Of a DNA stretch of 41,829 nt, positions 30,068 to 39,778 are shown one piece after another. The stretch comes from Chalciporus piperatus (taxonomy: Eukaryota; Basidiomycota; Agaricomycetes; Boletales; Boletaceae), in the NCBI GenBank assembly GCA_038093975.1, contig JBBPTG010000215.1, forward strand, positions 1 to 41,829, given 5' to 3'. Under the pieces are notes generated by a model, which saw nothing but the letters and a program-made list of their open reading frames with translations, did not search any database and had not been told where the DNA came from. Within the stretch, counting starts at the first letter, position 1; each line of letters begins with the position of its first letter. The position numbers and the translations under genes are program-made.

Positions 30068-30638
30068 ATGACATCAAAACCTGGAATGAATCCTGTCCAG
30101 TCTCGCATTGAAGCTCATCAACGCAACGAGGCACGGTCAGCCAAGATACTCCAAACAGCTCGTGAACTCGCTGCCACGAAGTCAAAATATGATTCTTCTG
30201 CGATCCGTGCAAAAATACGATCTGAATTCCGTACGCGGTTCGGCCACGAATCATATGATTGGCAACTCGATGTGGGCGAGGCATTGGTCCTTGGCCTTGA
30301 TTGTTCAGTCATAGCTGGCACAGGAGCCGGGAAAACCATGCCATTCATTATGCCAGTACTCGCCAATCCTTCAAAACATGTACTTATACTATCCCCCCTC
30401 AATGCCTTGGAAGAAGACCAGGTGAGATATGAATTTGCCTCCGTGAAAAAGCCTTTAATGGTTATCAAGGCCGTCATCTACACCCGTTGCACAGCACTAT
30501 GAACCTGCCCATCCATCTGCGTCTTCATCCGCACAACCATCTACTTCCTTCGAGCAAATTTTTGGGGATCCATATAGTGACCTTAGGCAGCGGGCACGTC
30601 AAGCATACCTAGCTAACCAAAATTCGCATTTGAGTTAA
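30068..30638 (+). pseudogene. RecQ-like helicase with central deletion (copy 3)
   Basis: Exon 1 (30068-30421) aligns with exon 1 of copy 1: YDWQLDVGEALVLGLDC, then the Walker A AGTGAGKT and LSPLNALEEDQ, with the intron donor GTGAGA at the same place. After about 40 bases the sequence jumps to what looks like a helicase C-terminal tail, ending LANQNSHLS and a stop at 30636. DEAH, SAT, motif VI, the zinc segment and HRDC are all missing, so it has no helicase activity. Confidence 0.75.
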
Positions 30639-30691
30639 GACATCTAGTTGTTGTAGTTTGTGGTAGATGTATTACGAAGATTTTGGCTGGT

Positions 30692-31215
30692 CTACCATAT
30701 CTCTGAGGTACCACGTTCATATGACCGATTATTCCACCAATTCTCAATGGTGTCATTGGCCTCCAGATTGATTGCCCCCAAGGTAATGTAATCCGCTGCA
30801 TGGTTTTTCTCCCCGCCCTTCACTTGACGACCCTCCTCGTAAATATGAACACCTGAATTCACATACTGTTGAACCAGTTTGTTCACGTCGGCTTCCTTTT
30901 CGGGGACACCATGGTGAGAACCTCGACTTGCAGTGTTGAATTCCTTTTCCATATGTCGCTGTAACTCACGTAAAGTGGGGATAGCTGGGGAGACCTTATG
31001 AAGGTAGTCCCATGTTGCACCTGGGCCAAATGAATGATAGCGGCATGACCTAGGAGATTTGTGATCAGTCTGTCGGGAACTAGTAAACAAGATAGATACC
31101 TTGATATCACATATATTTTGCTCCTGACCTTGATCAAATGGTGTCCATCCATCCTTTTTGCCCGAGTGACTCATGAGCCAACAATGTTCTCGAATGAAGT
31201 TCCTTAGCAGTAAAG
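30692..31215 (-). pseudogene. DUF6589-type protein, C-terminal part (copy 3)
   Basis: Minus-strand exon remnants: NFIREHCWLMSHSG near 31200-31160, matching DFIRRKCWLVNMTG of copy 1, an intron-like stretch starting GTATCT, and the last exon with GPGATWDYLHKVSPAIPTL and the end NWWNNRSYERGTSEIW. The exon after the intron is out of frame by about four extra bases relative to copy 1. It is more diverged than copies 1 and 2. Confidence 0.7.
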
Positions 31216-31374
31216 TTTTTGTTAAGCTGCCAGTGCATCAGGGAAAACCTCCCCTGGATAATTGCATAGAATTGTAGATAATCTCAGCTAATACTTGAAA
31301 TTTGACCACCCCTGACTATGTATTAGTTGATATTTTATGATAATTCATGATGATTATATAGATAATTTTACCCT

Positions 31375-31950
31375 TGTAGTAGAGTGTACATAAAGTGTAC
31401 AAAAAAGTGTACTAAGTGTAGTCAAGATTGTATTAGGATTGAGTGTAGCTCAAGTGTATAAAAGAGTGGAGTGAAAGTGTAGTTAAAAGTGTGGGAAAGT
31501 GTACTGTGATTGAGTGTAGGAAAGTGTAACTAGATTGAGTGTACTAAAGGGTACAAAAAAGCGTACTAAAAGTGTAGTTAGCAATGTGGGAGAGTGTACT
31601 GTGATTGAGTGTAGCTAAAGTGTACAAAAAAGCGTACTGAAAGTGTAGTCAAGAGTGTATTAGCATTGAGTGTGGCTGTGTACCAAAAAAGCGTAGTGAA
31701 ACTATAGTCAAATGAGTAGGACAGTGTAGCTAGATTGAGTGTAGCTAAAGTGTACAAAAAAGTGTACTAAAACTGTAGTCAAAAGTGTGGGAAAGAGTGT
31801 TGTGATTGAGTGTACCAAATGTGTACAATAAAGTGTACAAAAAGCGTAGGACAAGTGTACTGGAAAGTGTAGTAATCAGTCTATTGAAAGTGTACAAAAA
31901 AGTGTACACAAGTGTACCAAAAGTGCAGTAGTTGTCTAGTGTAGGAAATC
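31375..31950 (-). repeat. GTGTACAAAAAAG-type tandem array of element D
   Basis: Units such as GTGTAGCTAAAGTGTACAAA, the reverse complement of the 70-base array of A and B, more diverged. Confidence 0.8.
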
Positions 31951-32084
31951 CTAATGAAATGTAGCCCCAATGTCCTAATGCTCGGACTTGACAAAAATCC
32001 GCGCGAGCAGGTCACGTGACCGTGTTGAACTCGCCGTGTCAGCCTTTGCTCACATTCCTCTTTCCACACCATAAACACGACTCG

Positions 32085-32750
32085 GAAATCACAGCCGGCG
32101 TGGCCTCAACAGCCCCACCAGCCTCGACAGGTGAGTACTTGAGTATTCTTGCACCAACCTCGACACCCACTCACTTCGAACACAGCTGCGCGGGCTCTTT
32201 GCCCCACCACCTTCCATCACATCTCAACACAAGTCGGAAATCACAGCCGGCGCTGGCTCAACAGCCCCGCCGGCTTCGACAGGTGAGCATTTTTCACCAA
32301 CCTCGACACCCGCTCACTTCGAACACAGCCGCGGGCTCTTTGCCCCACCACCACCTTCCACCACATCTCTACACAACTCGGCTCACCCTCGACCTCAAAA
32401 AAAAAACGGCCGGTGTGGGCTCAATAGCCTCGCCGGCCTCACTAGGTGAGTTCCCACTCACCCATCACCACATCCACTCATCTCGTCCACAACGGCTCAG
32501 GCCACCACCACCACCTTCAAACCCACCTCACCCTCATCTCGAACGAACGGCCGGCCGGCGTGGGCTCAATAGCCCCGCCGGCATCACAAGGTGCGTTTTG
32601 CGCACCCACTAATTCACCCGCTCACTTCACCAAGCCGCTCGGGCTGTTCGCCCCACCACTACCACCTCCCACCATCTTCACCTTTCACCCTCAACTTGTA
32701 CAACATGGCAGATGTGGGCTCAACAGCCCCGCCGCCATCATGAGGTAAGT
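32085..32750 (+). repeat. Five GC-rich hairpin/splice-donor modules of element D
   Basis: Five units near 32092, 32245, 32405, 32548 and 32706, each with a GCCGGCG...CGCCGGC-type stem and then AG/GTGAGT, AG/GTGAGC, AG/GTGAGT, AG/GTGCGT and AG/GTAAGT. Acceptor-like GAACACAG lies about 46-55 bases after the first two donors. The donors are kept although the rest has drifted from A and B. Confidence 0.6.
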
Positions 32751-33190
32751 TTTCATCACTCACCAACCCAACTGCTCAACTCACTCTCGCTCATGCCTGC
32801 CACCACCTCCAGCTCACTCGTGTATGCCATCATCCCCTCATCTCACCATCACCACTGGTAGGTCCATCATCTCATCATCATCATCATAGCCCATCATAGC
32901 CCATCATTATTGTAGTGATAGATTAGTACATGAGATGTAGTAGATAATACTGCCACTGGCAATATATATGATTTATCTTTCTCTATCCTTGCTTTGTGTG
33001 AAGTTAAATTGAAAGAAGAGCAATGAATGGCAGTAGAATTACTCTAGTAATAGTCATGAATTATCAAGTATTTGAAGTAATTCTTGATAATTATCAGGAT
33101 GATCAGAGGAGGCTAGGAATTAGTTCGTAATTCATGAAATTGCGAAAATTGAGCTATTATCATATTTTACCAAGTTTTACCTGAAAATAC
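32751..33190. other. AT-rich unassigned stretch
   Basis: A CATCAT microsatellite near 32870 and AT-rich sequence. No gene or recognisable repeat. Confidence 0.5.
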
Positions 33191-33450
33191 ATGGGATTTG
33201 ATGCAATTATCAGGGGGAGGGTTTTCCTGATGTGCAGGGTACTACGGAAACGACAAATAGGTATAATCTGCCTACAAGAAACCCACCTAACCAAAGAACA
33301 CATAGCTACGATAAATGAAATGTATAGCCATAGAATCACAGTACTCAACTCATCAGACCCCAACCGCCCAGGAGCATCAGCGGGAGTAGCAATAGTAATT
33401 AACAGAGAGAAGATAACACCGAAATCAACAGAAGTAACAGAAATAGTCCC
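33191..33450 (+). pseudogene. LINE AP-endonuclease fragment
   Basis: Plus-strand frame with RQIGIICLQETHL (the QET box with the catalytic Glu of AP-like LINE endonucleases) and SAGVAIVINREK. It is interrupted at 33450 by the LTR of the next element and its start is unclear. It could be the 5' end of the same LINE family as the 5041-6572 fragment, but the two do not overlap, so this cannot be tested here. Confidence 0.65.
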
Positions 33451-33919
33451 TGTTACGCTTTTACCGGGTAGGTCGAAGCGTAGACACAAAAGCCTAGTCA
33501 AAGACAAGGTTTCAAAGGTAGCCTAACGATGGGATGTCCACGTTAAGGCCTAGCGTCCATTCAAGAGTGGGACGGTGACTCTCAGAGGGTTCAAAGGAAG
33601 CGAGGAGTAACCAGGCTAGATTGCGTAGGTCTAACTTAGGGTTACAGGAGAAAACTCGAGGGTTTATATAAGTGAAGAAACGAGTTAAGGGCAGGCATAG
33701 AACAAGTCAGAATATGTAAGAACGAGTCATGACGAATAAGAATGAGTCATGCTCGGTAAGCGTGCAAGTCAGCGATGATGAAGCGTGGAAGGTGAAAGAA
33801 CATTAAAGAATGTCGCTGACTAAAGCAAGGTAAGAAATGGGAGGCCTAGGCAGGACTCGAACCGGCGACTAGGACTTAGTACAAGGTAACGAAGAAGGAA
33901 AGAATGAGTGATCGTAACA
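33451..33919 (-). repeat. 3' LTR of the second Ty3 element (469 bases)
   Basis: Bounded by TGTTACG and CGTAACA. On the element strand it holds TATATAAACC (33670-33661), a perfect ATGAGTCAT (33742-33750), and a perfect tRNA-type B box GGTTCGAGTCC (33863-33853). Confidence 0.85.
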
Positions 33920-33964
33920 TTACCCCCGTATTAGAATCAAGTCATCGACGAAGATAAAAGCTAG

Positions 33965-35131
33965 TCAAATGTTTAACCCGTAGTGACCTGGAGAACCGGT
34001 CATGTTTGCATATCCGACATCGTCGGTTGGATCATCTCCGTCATAGAGAGTGGCGTCGTCGTCGTCGCGTGAATAAGTCTCACCCGAGATGCGGGTATAG
34101 AGTGGAGGGGGGCGTCGAGCAGCTCGATTGGTATTGGTTGATCGGCAGGAACGGGAAGAGGGCGCAACAGGTGGTGTGGTCGTATGTCTCTGTCCACGCC
34201 TAAGTGGGCAACGACCTTGAATGTGACCGGGTGCCCAGCGGAAGCACGTGGGACACTGGTATACAGGACAGTGGACACGTATATGGCCCAGTCGGTGACA
34301 TACGAAGCAGGCATCGTGGTACTGGGGATGTGAGGTGGATAGAGGTATGGTGCCAGTCCGTTGTCGTTGCAAGGTGATGTGGTTACATTCTGCACGAAAG
34401 AATACTGCTTCCTCTTCATCGTTCAAAGGGGAGCTAGACGCGGAAGGTGTCGACGAGGGGAGAGATGAGGTAGAAACTCCGATGACAGGGGTTGGAGATT
34501 GAGCCGCAGAGGCGGATTCTCTGAGGTAGCGGTCTAGGTCATCCAGAAACTCCGGCATCCGTAGCTCATAGAGAGCAATGCTGAGGTTGGTGATTAGATC
34601 ACCGTGGATATTGTGGAGGGAGGCAGCTTCCGAATGAGCTTGGTGAACAGTCGTCAGGGAAGGTGGAAGGTTGGCAAGACAGGACGCTTGCAGGTAGGCA
34701 CGGTAGAGGGCAAAGAGGGGTGATCCCAGGTCAAGGTGGGCGCCGATGGGTACAGAAAGACGGGAGTCAAGTAAGAATTGGGACATACGGTCCATCACGG
34801 CATTGTCCATCAACTCGTCCCTAAGATGATGAGCGGTGAGCGGTAATTCGATGGGTAAGACTCTGACAGTGGGAATAGCGGCCATATGAGTGGGGGCGTC
34901 TAAGTCTTCCTGCAAGACTGGCCATCCAGCGGAGTTTAGTGGAAGACCGGTGGTATTCCATCCGGCCTCAGCGACGGTTGGGCTAGCGGGTTCGGGGGAG
35001 GAGGGACGAGTGGGTTGAATAGGTAGAGAACGAATAGGTAAGCCAGGGGGGTAAGTAGGAGAAGAAGAAGAATGAGATAGAGAAGAGATGGAAGACATAG
35101 TAGTAGACGAAGGGGTGGCAGGAGCGGACAT
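33965..35131 (-). CDS. Post-pol ORF of the second Ty3 element: Ser/Pro-rich protein with zinc knuckles
   Basis: 388 residues, intact. ATG at 35131 lies four bases after the Pol stop (35138-35136), so translation may restart there. The first 60 residues are Ser/Pro-rich; a helical middle follows (HHLRDELMDNAVMDRMSQFL; LYELRMPEFLDDLDRYL). Near 275-310 are two zinc-knuckle motifs: CFVCHRLGHIRVHC (CX2CX4HX4C) and CPTCFRWAPGHIQGRC (CX2CX6HX4C). The end is acidic. It probably binds nucleic acid. The layout resembles a Gag nucleocapsid, but this element has a separate Gag. Being open while Pol is broken is notable. Confidence 0.75.
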   Translation of the reverse strand: MSAPATPSSTTMSSISSLSHSSSSPTYPPGLPIRSLPIQPTRPSSPEPASPTVAEAGWNTTGLPLNSAGWPVLQEDLDAPTHMAAIPTVRVLPIELPLTAHHLRDELMDNAVMDRMSQFLLDSRLSVPIGAHLDLGSPLFALYRAYLQASCLANLPPSLTTVHQAHSEAASLHNIHGDLITNLSIALYELRMPEFLDDLDRYLRESASAAQSPTPVIGVSTSSLPSSTPSASSSPLNDEEEAVFFRAECNHITLQRQRTGTIPLSTSHPQYHDACFVCHRLGHIRVHCPVYQCPTCFRWAPGHIQGRCPLRRGQRHTTTPPVAPSSRSCRSTNTNRAARRPPPLYTRISGETYSRDDDDATLYDGDDPTDDVGYANMTGSPGHYGLNI

Positions 35132-35135
35132 GGTT

Positions 35136-38100
35136 TCAGCGGCGGGTTTTGCGTCTGACAGAAGATGGGGATCTTGAGGAAGAAGGGAAGGCGGACGGGT
35201 GAGCTTTTTTATAGTTTTCTAGGACATCCTTGGCGTGTGTGAGGTCTGCTTCTTTAAGCCAGCGGTCTTCATCAGCCGTATATCCTTTTCAGCGGACTAG
35301 GTAGGAGTGGCGTCCGGAGAAACTCCGGTGTCGGAGAATCTTTTCGATTTCATATTCTTCTTCGCCTTCTATCAAGTCAGGTGGTGGAGCCGGGAAGTTC
35401 GGTCCGTGTACGGGGTTTTCGCGATAGGGCGATAGCAGAGAAGCATGAAACACGGGGTGGATTTTCCACATTTGTGGGAGGCAGAGTTTATAAGATAGCG
35501 GGGATAAGACCTGTGTGATGGTAAAGGGTCCTTCTCGTTTCGGAGCGAACTTTGGGGAGGTAAGGGACCGTTTGAGGTTTCTAGCTTCTAGCCAGACTTT
35601 GTCTCCTTTGGCGAATGGTTTGAACTTTTGTCGAGTTCGTGCGGACATCACTTGTCTGGCAAGCTCGTGCGAGGCGAGTGCTTCGTCTCTGGCAGCAGTG
35701 AGGGAGTGAAGGCGAAGTTCGACAGCAGGTAGAGCGGAGTCGGCGATCACCGAAGGAAGAGAATGGGGTTCATATCCCATCATGAGATAGAACGGGGATT
35801 TGCCGGTGACAGAGTGGGGTCGATGATTGTGTGCAAATTCAGCGTGGGAGATAGAATCAGCCCAGGATATGGGGTTATCTCCGCAGTAGATTCGGAGATA
35901 GGTTTCTACTTCCTGGTTGACACGTTCAGTTTCCCCATCGGATTGGGGATGGTATGCGGTGGAGAGGGAAAGGTCGTATCCAAGGATTCGTCCTAGTTCA
36001 CGCGCGAACTCGGATGCGAATTGTGGTCCTCGGTCGCTGATGATTTTGTCGTAAAGACCGAATCTCAGGTAGACTTTGTGGAAAAAGAGGGAGGCGATCC
36101 CTTCAGCGGTGACAGTTTTCTTAGTAGGGCAGAGAATTACCCCCTTTGTAAGCCCGTGGTCGACCACAACCAATAGAGAATCGAAGCCATTGGAAATGGG
36201 CAGGTCGGTGATTAGGTCACAAGACACTTGCTGGAACGGTTTGGAGCTCTTTGACGGTATGGGCATTAAGGGTGGAGTAGTTGGATGTGTGTTCGCTTTA
36301 TTCTGTTGGCAGGTTGCGCATCCTTCGACATATTTGCGCACAAACTGTGCAAGACCAGGCCACCAGAATTCAGCAGCAACTAGCTGCCTCCGGCGGTGGG
36401 GTGATCATGGCAGCGTTGGACGACAGTGCGACATAAGTTCTCGTCCGGTGGAATATAAACGCGACCTTGGTAGGTCAGGACACCGTTATTCATCTGCCAG
36501 TCAGCCAACCGGGATCGGAATGGCGCCGGGATATCGCTGTCAATGGCTTGTAATGCGGTAAGGAGAAATGGGTCATCTTTGGAAAGATTGGAAATGTGGT
36601 TGTTCATGGCAGCGTCAATGATGCGGACAAATAGGGAGGGTGGTAGTAGAGTGGTACCCGTATTGTCATCGGCGTTGGTGGTAAAGTGATCAGCACGCCT
36701 AGATAAGGCATCGGGACCGGCGAGGGATGAGCCGGGAACATGAATCATTTTCAGGTCAAAGTCAGCAAGATCGAGGAGCCAGCGGGCTTGCCGACGATTT
36801 AGATTCTGGGGTTGGCAGAAGTAGGTCAGGTTTTTGTGATCAGTGAACACTTGGACAGGGAAGGGAGAGCCGTGGAGATAATGTCGCCAGGTTTTCAGTG
36901 CACGGATCACAGCGAGGAGTTCACGATCATAGATATCGTAGTTCCGTTCAGCGTCACCAAAGGATTGGGAGAGGTAGGAACAGGGGTGCCAATCGCCGTT
37001 GGCGTCAGTTTGGAGGAGTATACCTCCAGAGGCAAATTTGGAGGCGTCAATTGCGATGGCGAAGGGTTTGGAAAGGTCTGGGAAGCGTAGGACGGGTTTC
37101 GCCAGGAACATCTGTTTTAGACGGGCGAAGGCATCTTGGCAGGCATTGTTCCAGTCCCATCGATGATCCTTTTTGGTCAGATCGATCAAAGGGCGGGCGA
37201 CTAAGGAGTAATTTGGGATAAAGCGTCGATAGAAGTTGGCAAAGCCAAGGAATGAGCGAACTTCTTTGACGGTAGTGGAAATGGGCCATTGAGAGATGCC
37301 GTCGAGTTTGACGGGATCCATGACAAGCTCTCCGGGGCGGACGATCATGCCAAGATATTCTACTTCGTTCACGGCGAAGTTGCATTTTTCCAAACGAAGA
37401 TGAAGATCTAGCTCTTGCATCCGTTCGAGGACTCGTTGCATGTGAGCGGTGTGAGTAGTATCGTCAGGAGAGAAGATGAGGAGGTCGTCCATATAGATGA
37501 CGAGTCACCCTTCAGCTATCATGTCTCGAAAAGAGTCGTTCATGAAGCGTTGGAAGGTGGCTGGGGAGTTGTTTAGTCCGAAGAACATCACAGTCGGTTC
37601 AAAGAGGCCTTTGTGGGTGAGGAAAGCGGCTTTCCACTGGTGTCCGTCTTTGATGTGGACATTGTTGTAACCCCATCGTACATCAAACTTGGTAAAGATT
37701 TTGGCGTCTTTCAATTTGTCGACGAGATCTCCGATGAGGGGAAGTGGGTATGCATCTCGGGTGGTATGTTCATTGAGATACCGATAGTCTTGGCAGGGGC
37801 GGAGTTTTCCGTCTTTCTTTTTGACAAAGAAGAAGGGGGATGCTTGGGGGGAATTGGAAGGACATATCTTTTCTGTACGCAGGTTCTCTTTGAGGAAGTC
37901 TTCTGTGGCTTTCTTTTCATCCAGGGATAACGGATAAAGTTTTCCAATTTTAGGGATGAAGGATTCCTTCAGGTTGATCTCGTGATCATAAACCCGAGAT
38001 GGAGGAAGGTGACCAGCCGAGGGTTCATCGAAAACCGAGGTATATTTGGCATATTCTTTTGGGAGGGTAGGTTGGGTTTGGCCAGTTCGGCCGCGATTGC

Positions 38101-38832
38101 GAGTTCAGTAGCTCGGGTAAGGCGAGCGACAACATGATTGGGGACAAAGCGTGAACCGCAACGAATAATGCGGTTTAGGGTATGGTTCTCGTAAGCGCGG
38201 GTAAGAAAGGTGGATTCGGTTTCAGAGTCCAGGTAGTCATAGAGTTGTTTATCGACTTCCGGGGTTACGTAAGAGTGTCGAGGAGGAGGGGTAGGTCGAG
38301 TGAAGAGTTGGTCGTTGGCTTTACAGGCCGCAGCATGTATGGTATATAACTTCTTTGACTCGTCGATGGACTCTGACAGCGAGAGGGTACATCGGCGCCA
38401 ATCGATGGTTGGATTAGCTTTTGCAAGCCACGGGAGTCCTAGGATGATGTTCTCATTTCTGCAGTTCATGATGTTCTCATTTCTGCAGTTCATGACGTGG
38501 AAGATTACTTCTTGTGCGATTCCTTCGATGTCAAGGAAGAGGGTGGTGGTGAAGAGTATCATCCCGCTTTTGTTTGCGGTCTGGTCGACGTTTCGGACTC
38601 GAATAGGGGTTTCAAGTCGAGTAGTTGGGATTTGATTTCTTCGTATAAAGCCCCAGTCGATACAGGAGATGTCTGTGCCGCTATCAATGAGGGCGTGGGT
38701 TTTGACGGCTTTCATTGTGTGCGAGAGAACGATAATCTGTATGGGAATTTGCATAGAGCGCTTTCGCGACTTTACAAGTACAGGTGCACACGTGACTGGG
38801 GAAGCTTGCGTCGGCAGAGCTTCCCAGTCTAA
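35136..38832 (-). pseudogene. Pol of the second Ty3 element, broken
   Basis: Domains in order on the minus strand: protease (LIDSGTDISCID), RT ([32 protein letters not shown]), RNase H (AIAIDASKFASGG, DRELLAVIRALK), integrase (CATCQQNK, CDLITDLP, IISDRGPQF, DGETERVNQEVE) and chromodomain (YEIEKIL, SYLVR-stop-KGY, DRWLKEADL). Breaks: a frameshift near 38070 between protease and RT, a TGA at 37505-37507 just before the YMDD box where a Trp is expected, a frameshift near 36383 in the integrase finger, and a TGA at 35289-35291 where the chromodomain needs Trp. A 24-base exact duplication at 38446-38493 repeats eight protease residues. It is read by -1 frameshift from Gag. Confidence 0.85.
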
Positions 38833-38838
38833 AAACCC
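38794..38838 (-). promoter_or_regulatory. -1 frameshift signal of the second Ty3 element
   Basis: On the minus strand GGGTTTT (38838-38832), in phase G GGT TTT with Gag, is followed directly by the Gag stop TAG. A strong stem-loop begins at once: GACTGGGAAGCT (38829-38818) pairs with AGCTTCCCCAGTC (38806-38794) with one bulge. The Pol frame is open across the Gag stop in the -1 frame. Confidence 0.7.
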
Positions 38839-39500
38839 TTTGTGACAAAGGCTACTTTACGAACAGTGGTTTCATCCTCATCATCTATCTCGATCAGCGA
38901 GGGAACTTTTTCCTCAACCTTCTGAACCTTCTTCGGGGTTTTCTGGTTCGAGGAGAATTCTGGGCAGGTGTTGGACCGATGTTCAGCTTTCCTGCAGCGG
39001 AAGCAGAGTCCTTTCTCCTGGTAGCGTTTCCGCTCTTCAGGAGTGAGCTTGGAGATACGGATGACATCGACGTCCATGGCATTGGGGTCCCTGGCAGGGG
39101 TAGAGTGATTGGCGGAGGAGAACGGACGGAATGGCTTGGCAGGGTTACGATTGCGATTCGCGATTTCATTGGCATGTTCCCATTGAGTCTGGAACTGGGT
39201 GGTGCGTTTGTACCAATCCTCGATCGTGGTAGGGACGGTATCCATGCTATTGACTCTTCTCATAAGGGAGATAGGTATCCCCGCGGAGAAATATCCGATT
39301 AGGACGTTGTTGTCGGTGATGCCAGACAGGGCGACTTGGTTTTGGAAACTCGAAATGAATTCCGAGAGGGAAGGGGAATACTCTCCGTTCTTGAGAGGTT
39401 TCATTCGTTTGGTGGAAAGCCAGGCGACGGCATTTCCTACGGTATCGTGATGTTTGAATGCGGTTTCGAAATCAGTGATAAATTGGGCCCAGGTGCCCAT
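38829..39500 (-). CDS. Gag of the second Ty3 element, probably N-terminally shortened
   Basis: 223 residues from ATG 39500. Capsid-like region (MGTWAQFITDFETAFKHHD, LSEFISSFQNQVALSGI) then a CCHC knuckle CFRCRKAEHRSNTC and a basic/acidic tail. The open frame extends a little upstream of the ATG (to about 39575) with more plausible Gag residues, but only 108 bases lie between the LTR and this ATG. Typical Ty3 Gags have another 100 or more residues before WAQF, so an internal deletion next to the LTR is likely. Confidence 0.75.
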   Translation of the reverse strand: MGTWAQFITDFETAFKHHDTVGNAVAWLSTKRMKPLKNGEYSPSLSEFISSFQNQVALSGITDNNVLIGYFSAGIPISLMRRVNSMDTVPTTIEDWYKRTTQFQTQWEHANEIANRNRNPAKPFRPFSSANHSTPARDPNAMDVDVIRISKLTPEERKRYQEKGLCFRCRKAEHRSNTCPEFSSNQKTPKKVQKVEEKVPSLIEIDDEDETTVRKVAFVTKGF

Positions 39501-39608
39501 GGTGACGGTAGCGCCGGTGATGGCTTTACGGCGGAAGGTGGCAGCCGAGCGTTGGGAAATGGTGGAGGTCTACAGCAAAGGTAGCCTTCAGGGGTAACTT
39601 AGACCTTT

Positions 39609-39778
39609 TGTTATGCTTGTACCGGGTAGGTCAAAGCGTAGACACAAAAGCCTAGTCAAAGACAAGGTTTCAAAGGTAGCCTAACGATGGGATGTCCACG
39701 TTAAGGCCTAGCGTCCATTCAAGAGTGGGACGGTGACTCTCAGAGGGTTCAAAGGAAGCGAGGAGTAACCAGGCTAGA
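39609..39778 (-). repeat. 5' LTR of the second Ty3 element, partial
   Basis: Matches 33451 onward for about 170 bases with a few substitutions, then stops at 39778 where new sequence (TGAGCCCATTCAG) begins. The rest of the LTR is missing in this window. Confidence 0.85.

Larger units (their letters stand above)
29849..31215. mobile_element. DUF6589 + RecQ-like element, internally deleted (copy 3)
   Basis: Left end has TAGTCTCG (29849) and a hairpin (H3). Then comes the first exon and tail of a RecQ-like gene on plus (30068-30638) and the C-terminal part of a DUF6589-type gene on minus (30692 to about 31215). Convergent order and a short gap (53 bases) are kept, but most of both genes is deleted. 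The right end is not visible; sequence from about 31240 is unrelated. Confidence 0.65.
31375..32750. mobile_element. Element D: inverted, partial relative of the A/B middle
   Basis: Order is the reverse of A: GTGTACAAAAAAG-type array (31375-31950), then GTCACGTGAC (32011), then five hairpin modules on the plus strand (32085-32750). Flanking words next to the box (CTCGGACTTGAC, TCCGCGCGAG) also match A in reverse. The ACTGG-type arrays and terminal repeats are missing. The 31241-31374 stretch is AT-rich with nothing I can name. Confidence 0.65.
33451..39778 (-). mobile_element. Second Ty3/gypsy LTR retrotransposon, decayed, with chromodomain
   Basis: Minus-strand element: partial 5' LTR (39609-39778), Gag, Pol and an extra zinc-knuckle ORF, then a polypurine tract (ACGGGGGTAA just above 33919) and a complete 3' LTR (33451-33919). 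Pol carries two frameshifts and two Trp-to-stop changes. The shared LTR part differs at a few positions. It sits inside a LINE fragment on one side and is cut by the minisatellite element on the other. Confidence 0.9.

Noticed and set aside
33251..33526. LINE endonuclease frame continuing to 33526
   Set aside because: The last 25 codons lie inside the LTR that starts at 33451 and are not LINE sequence.
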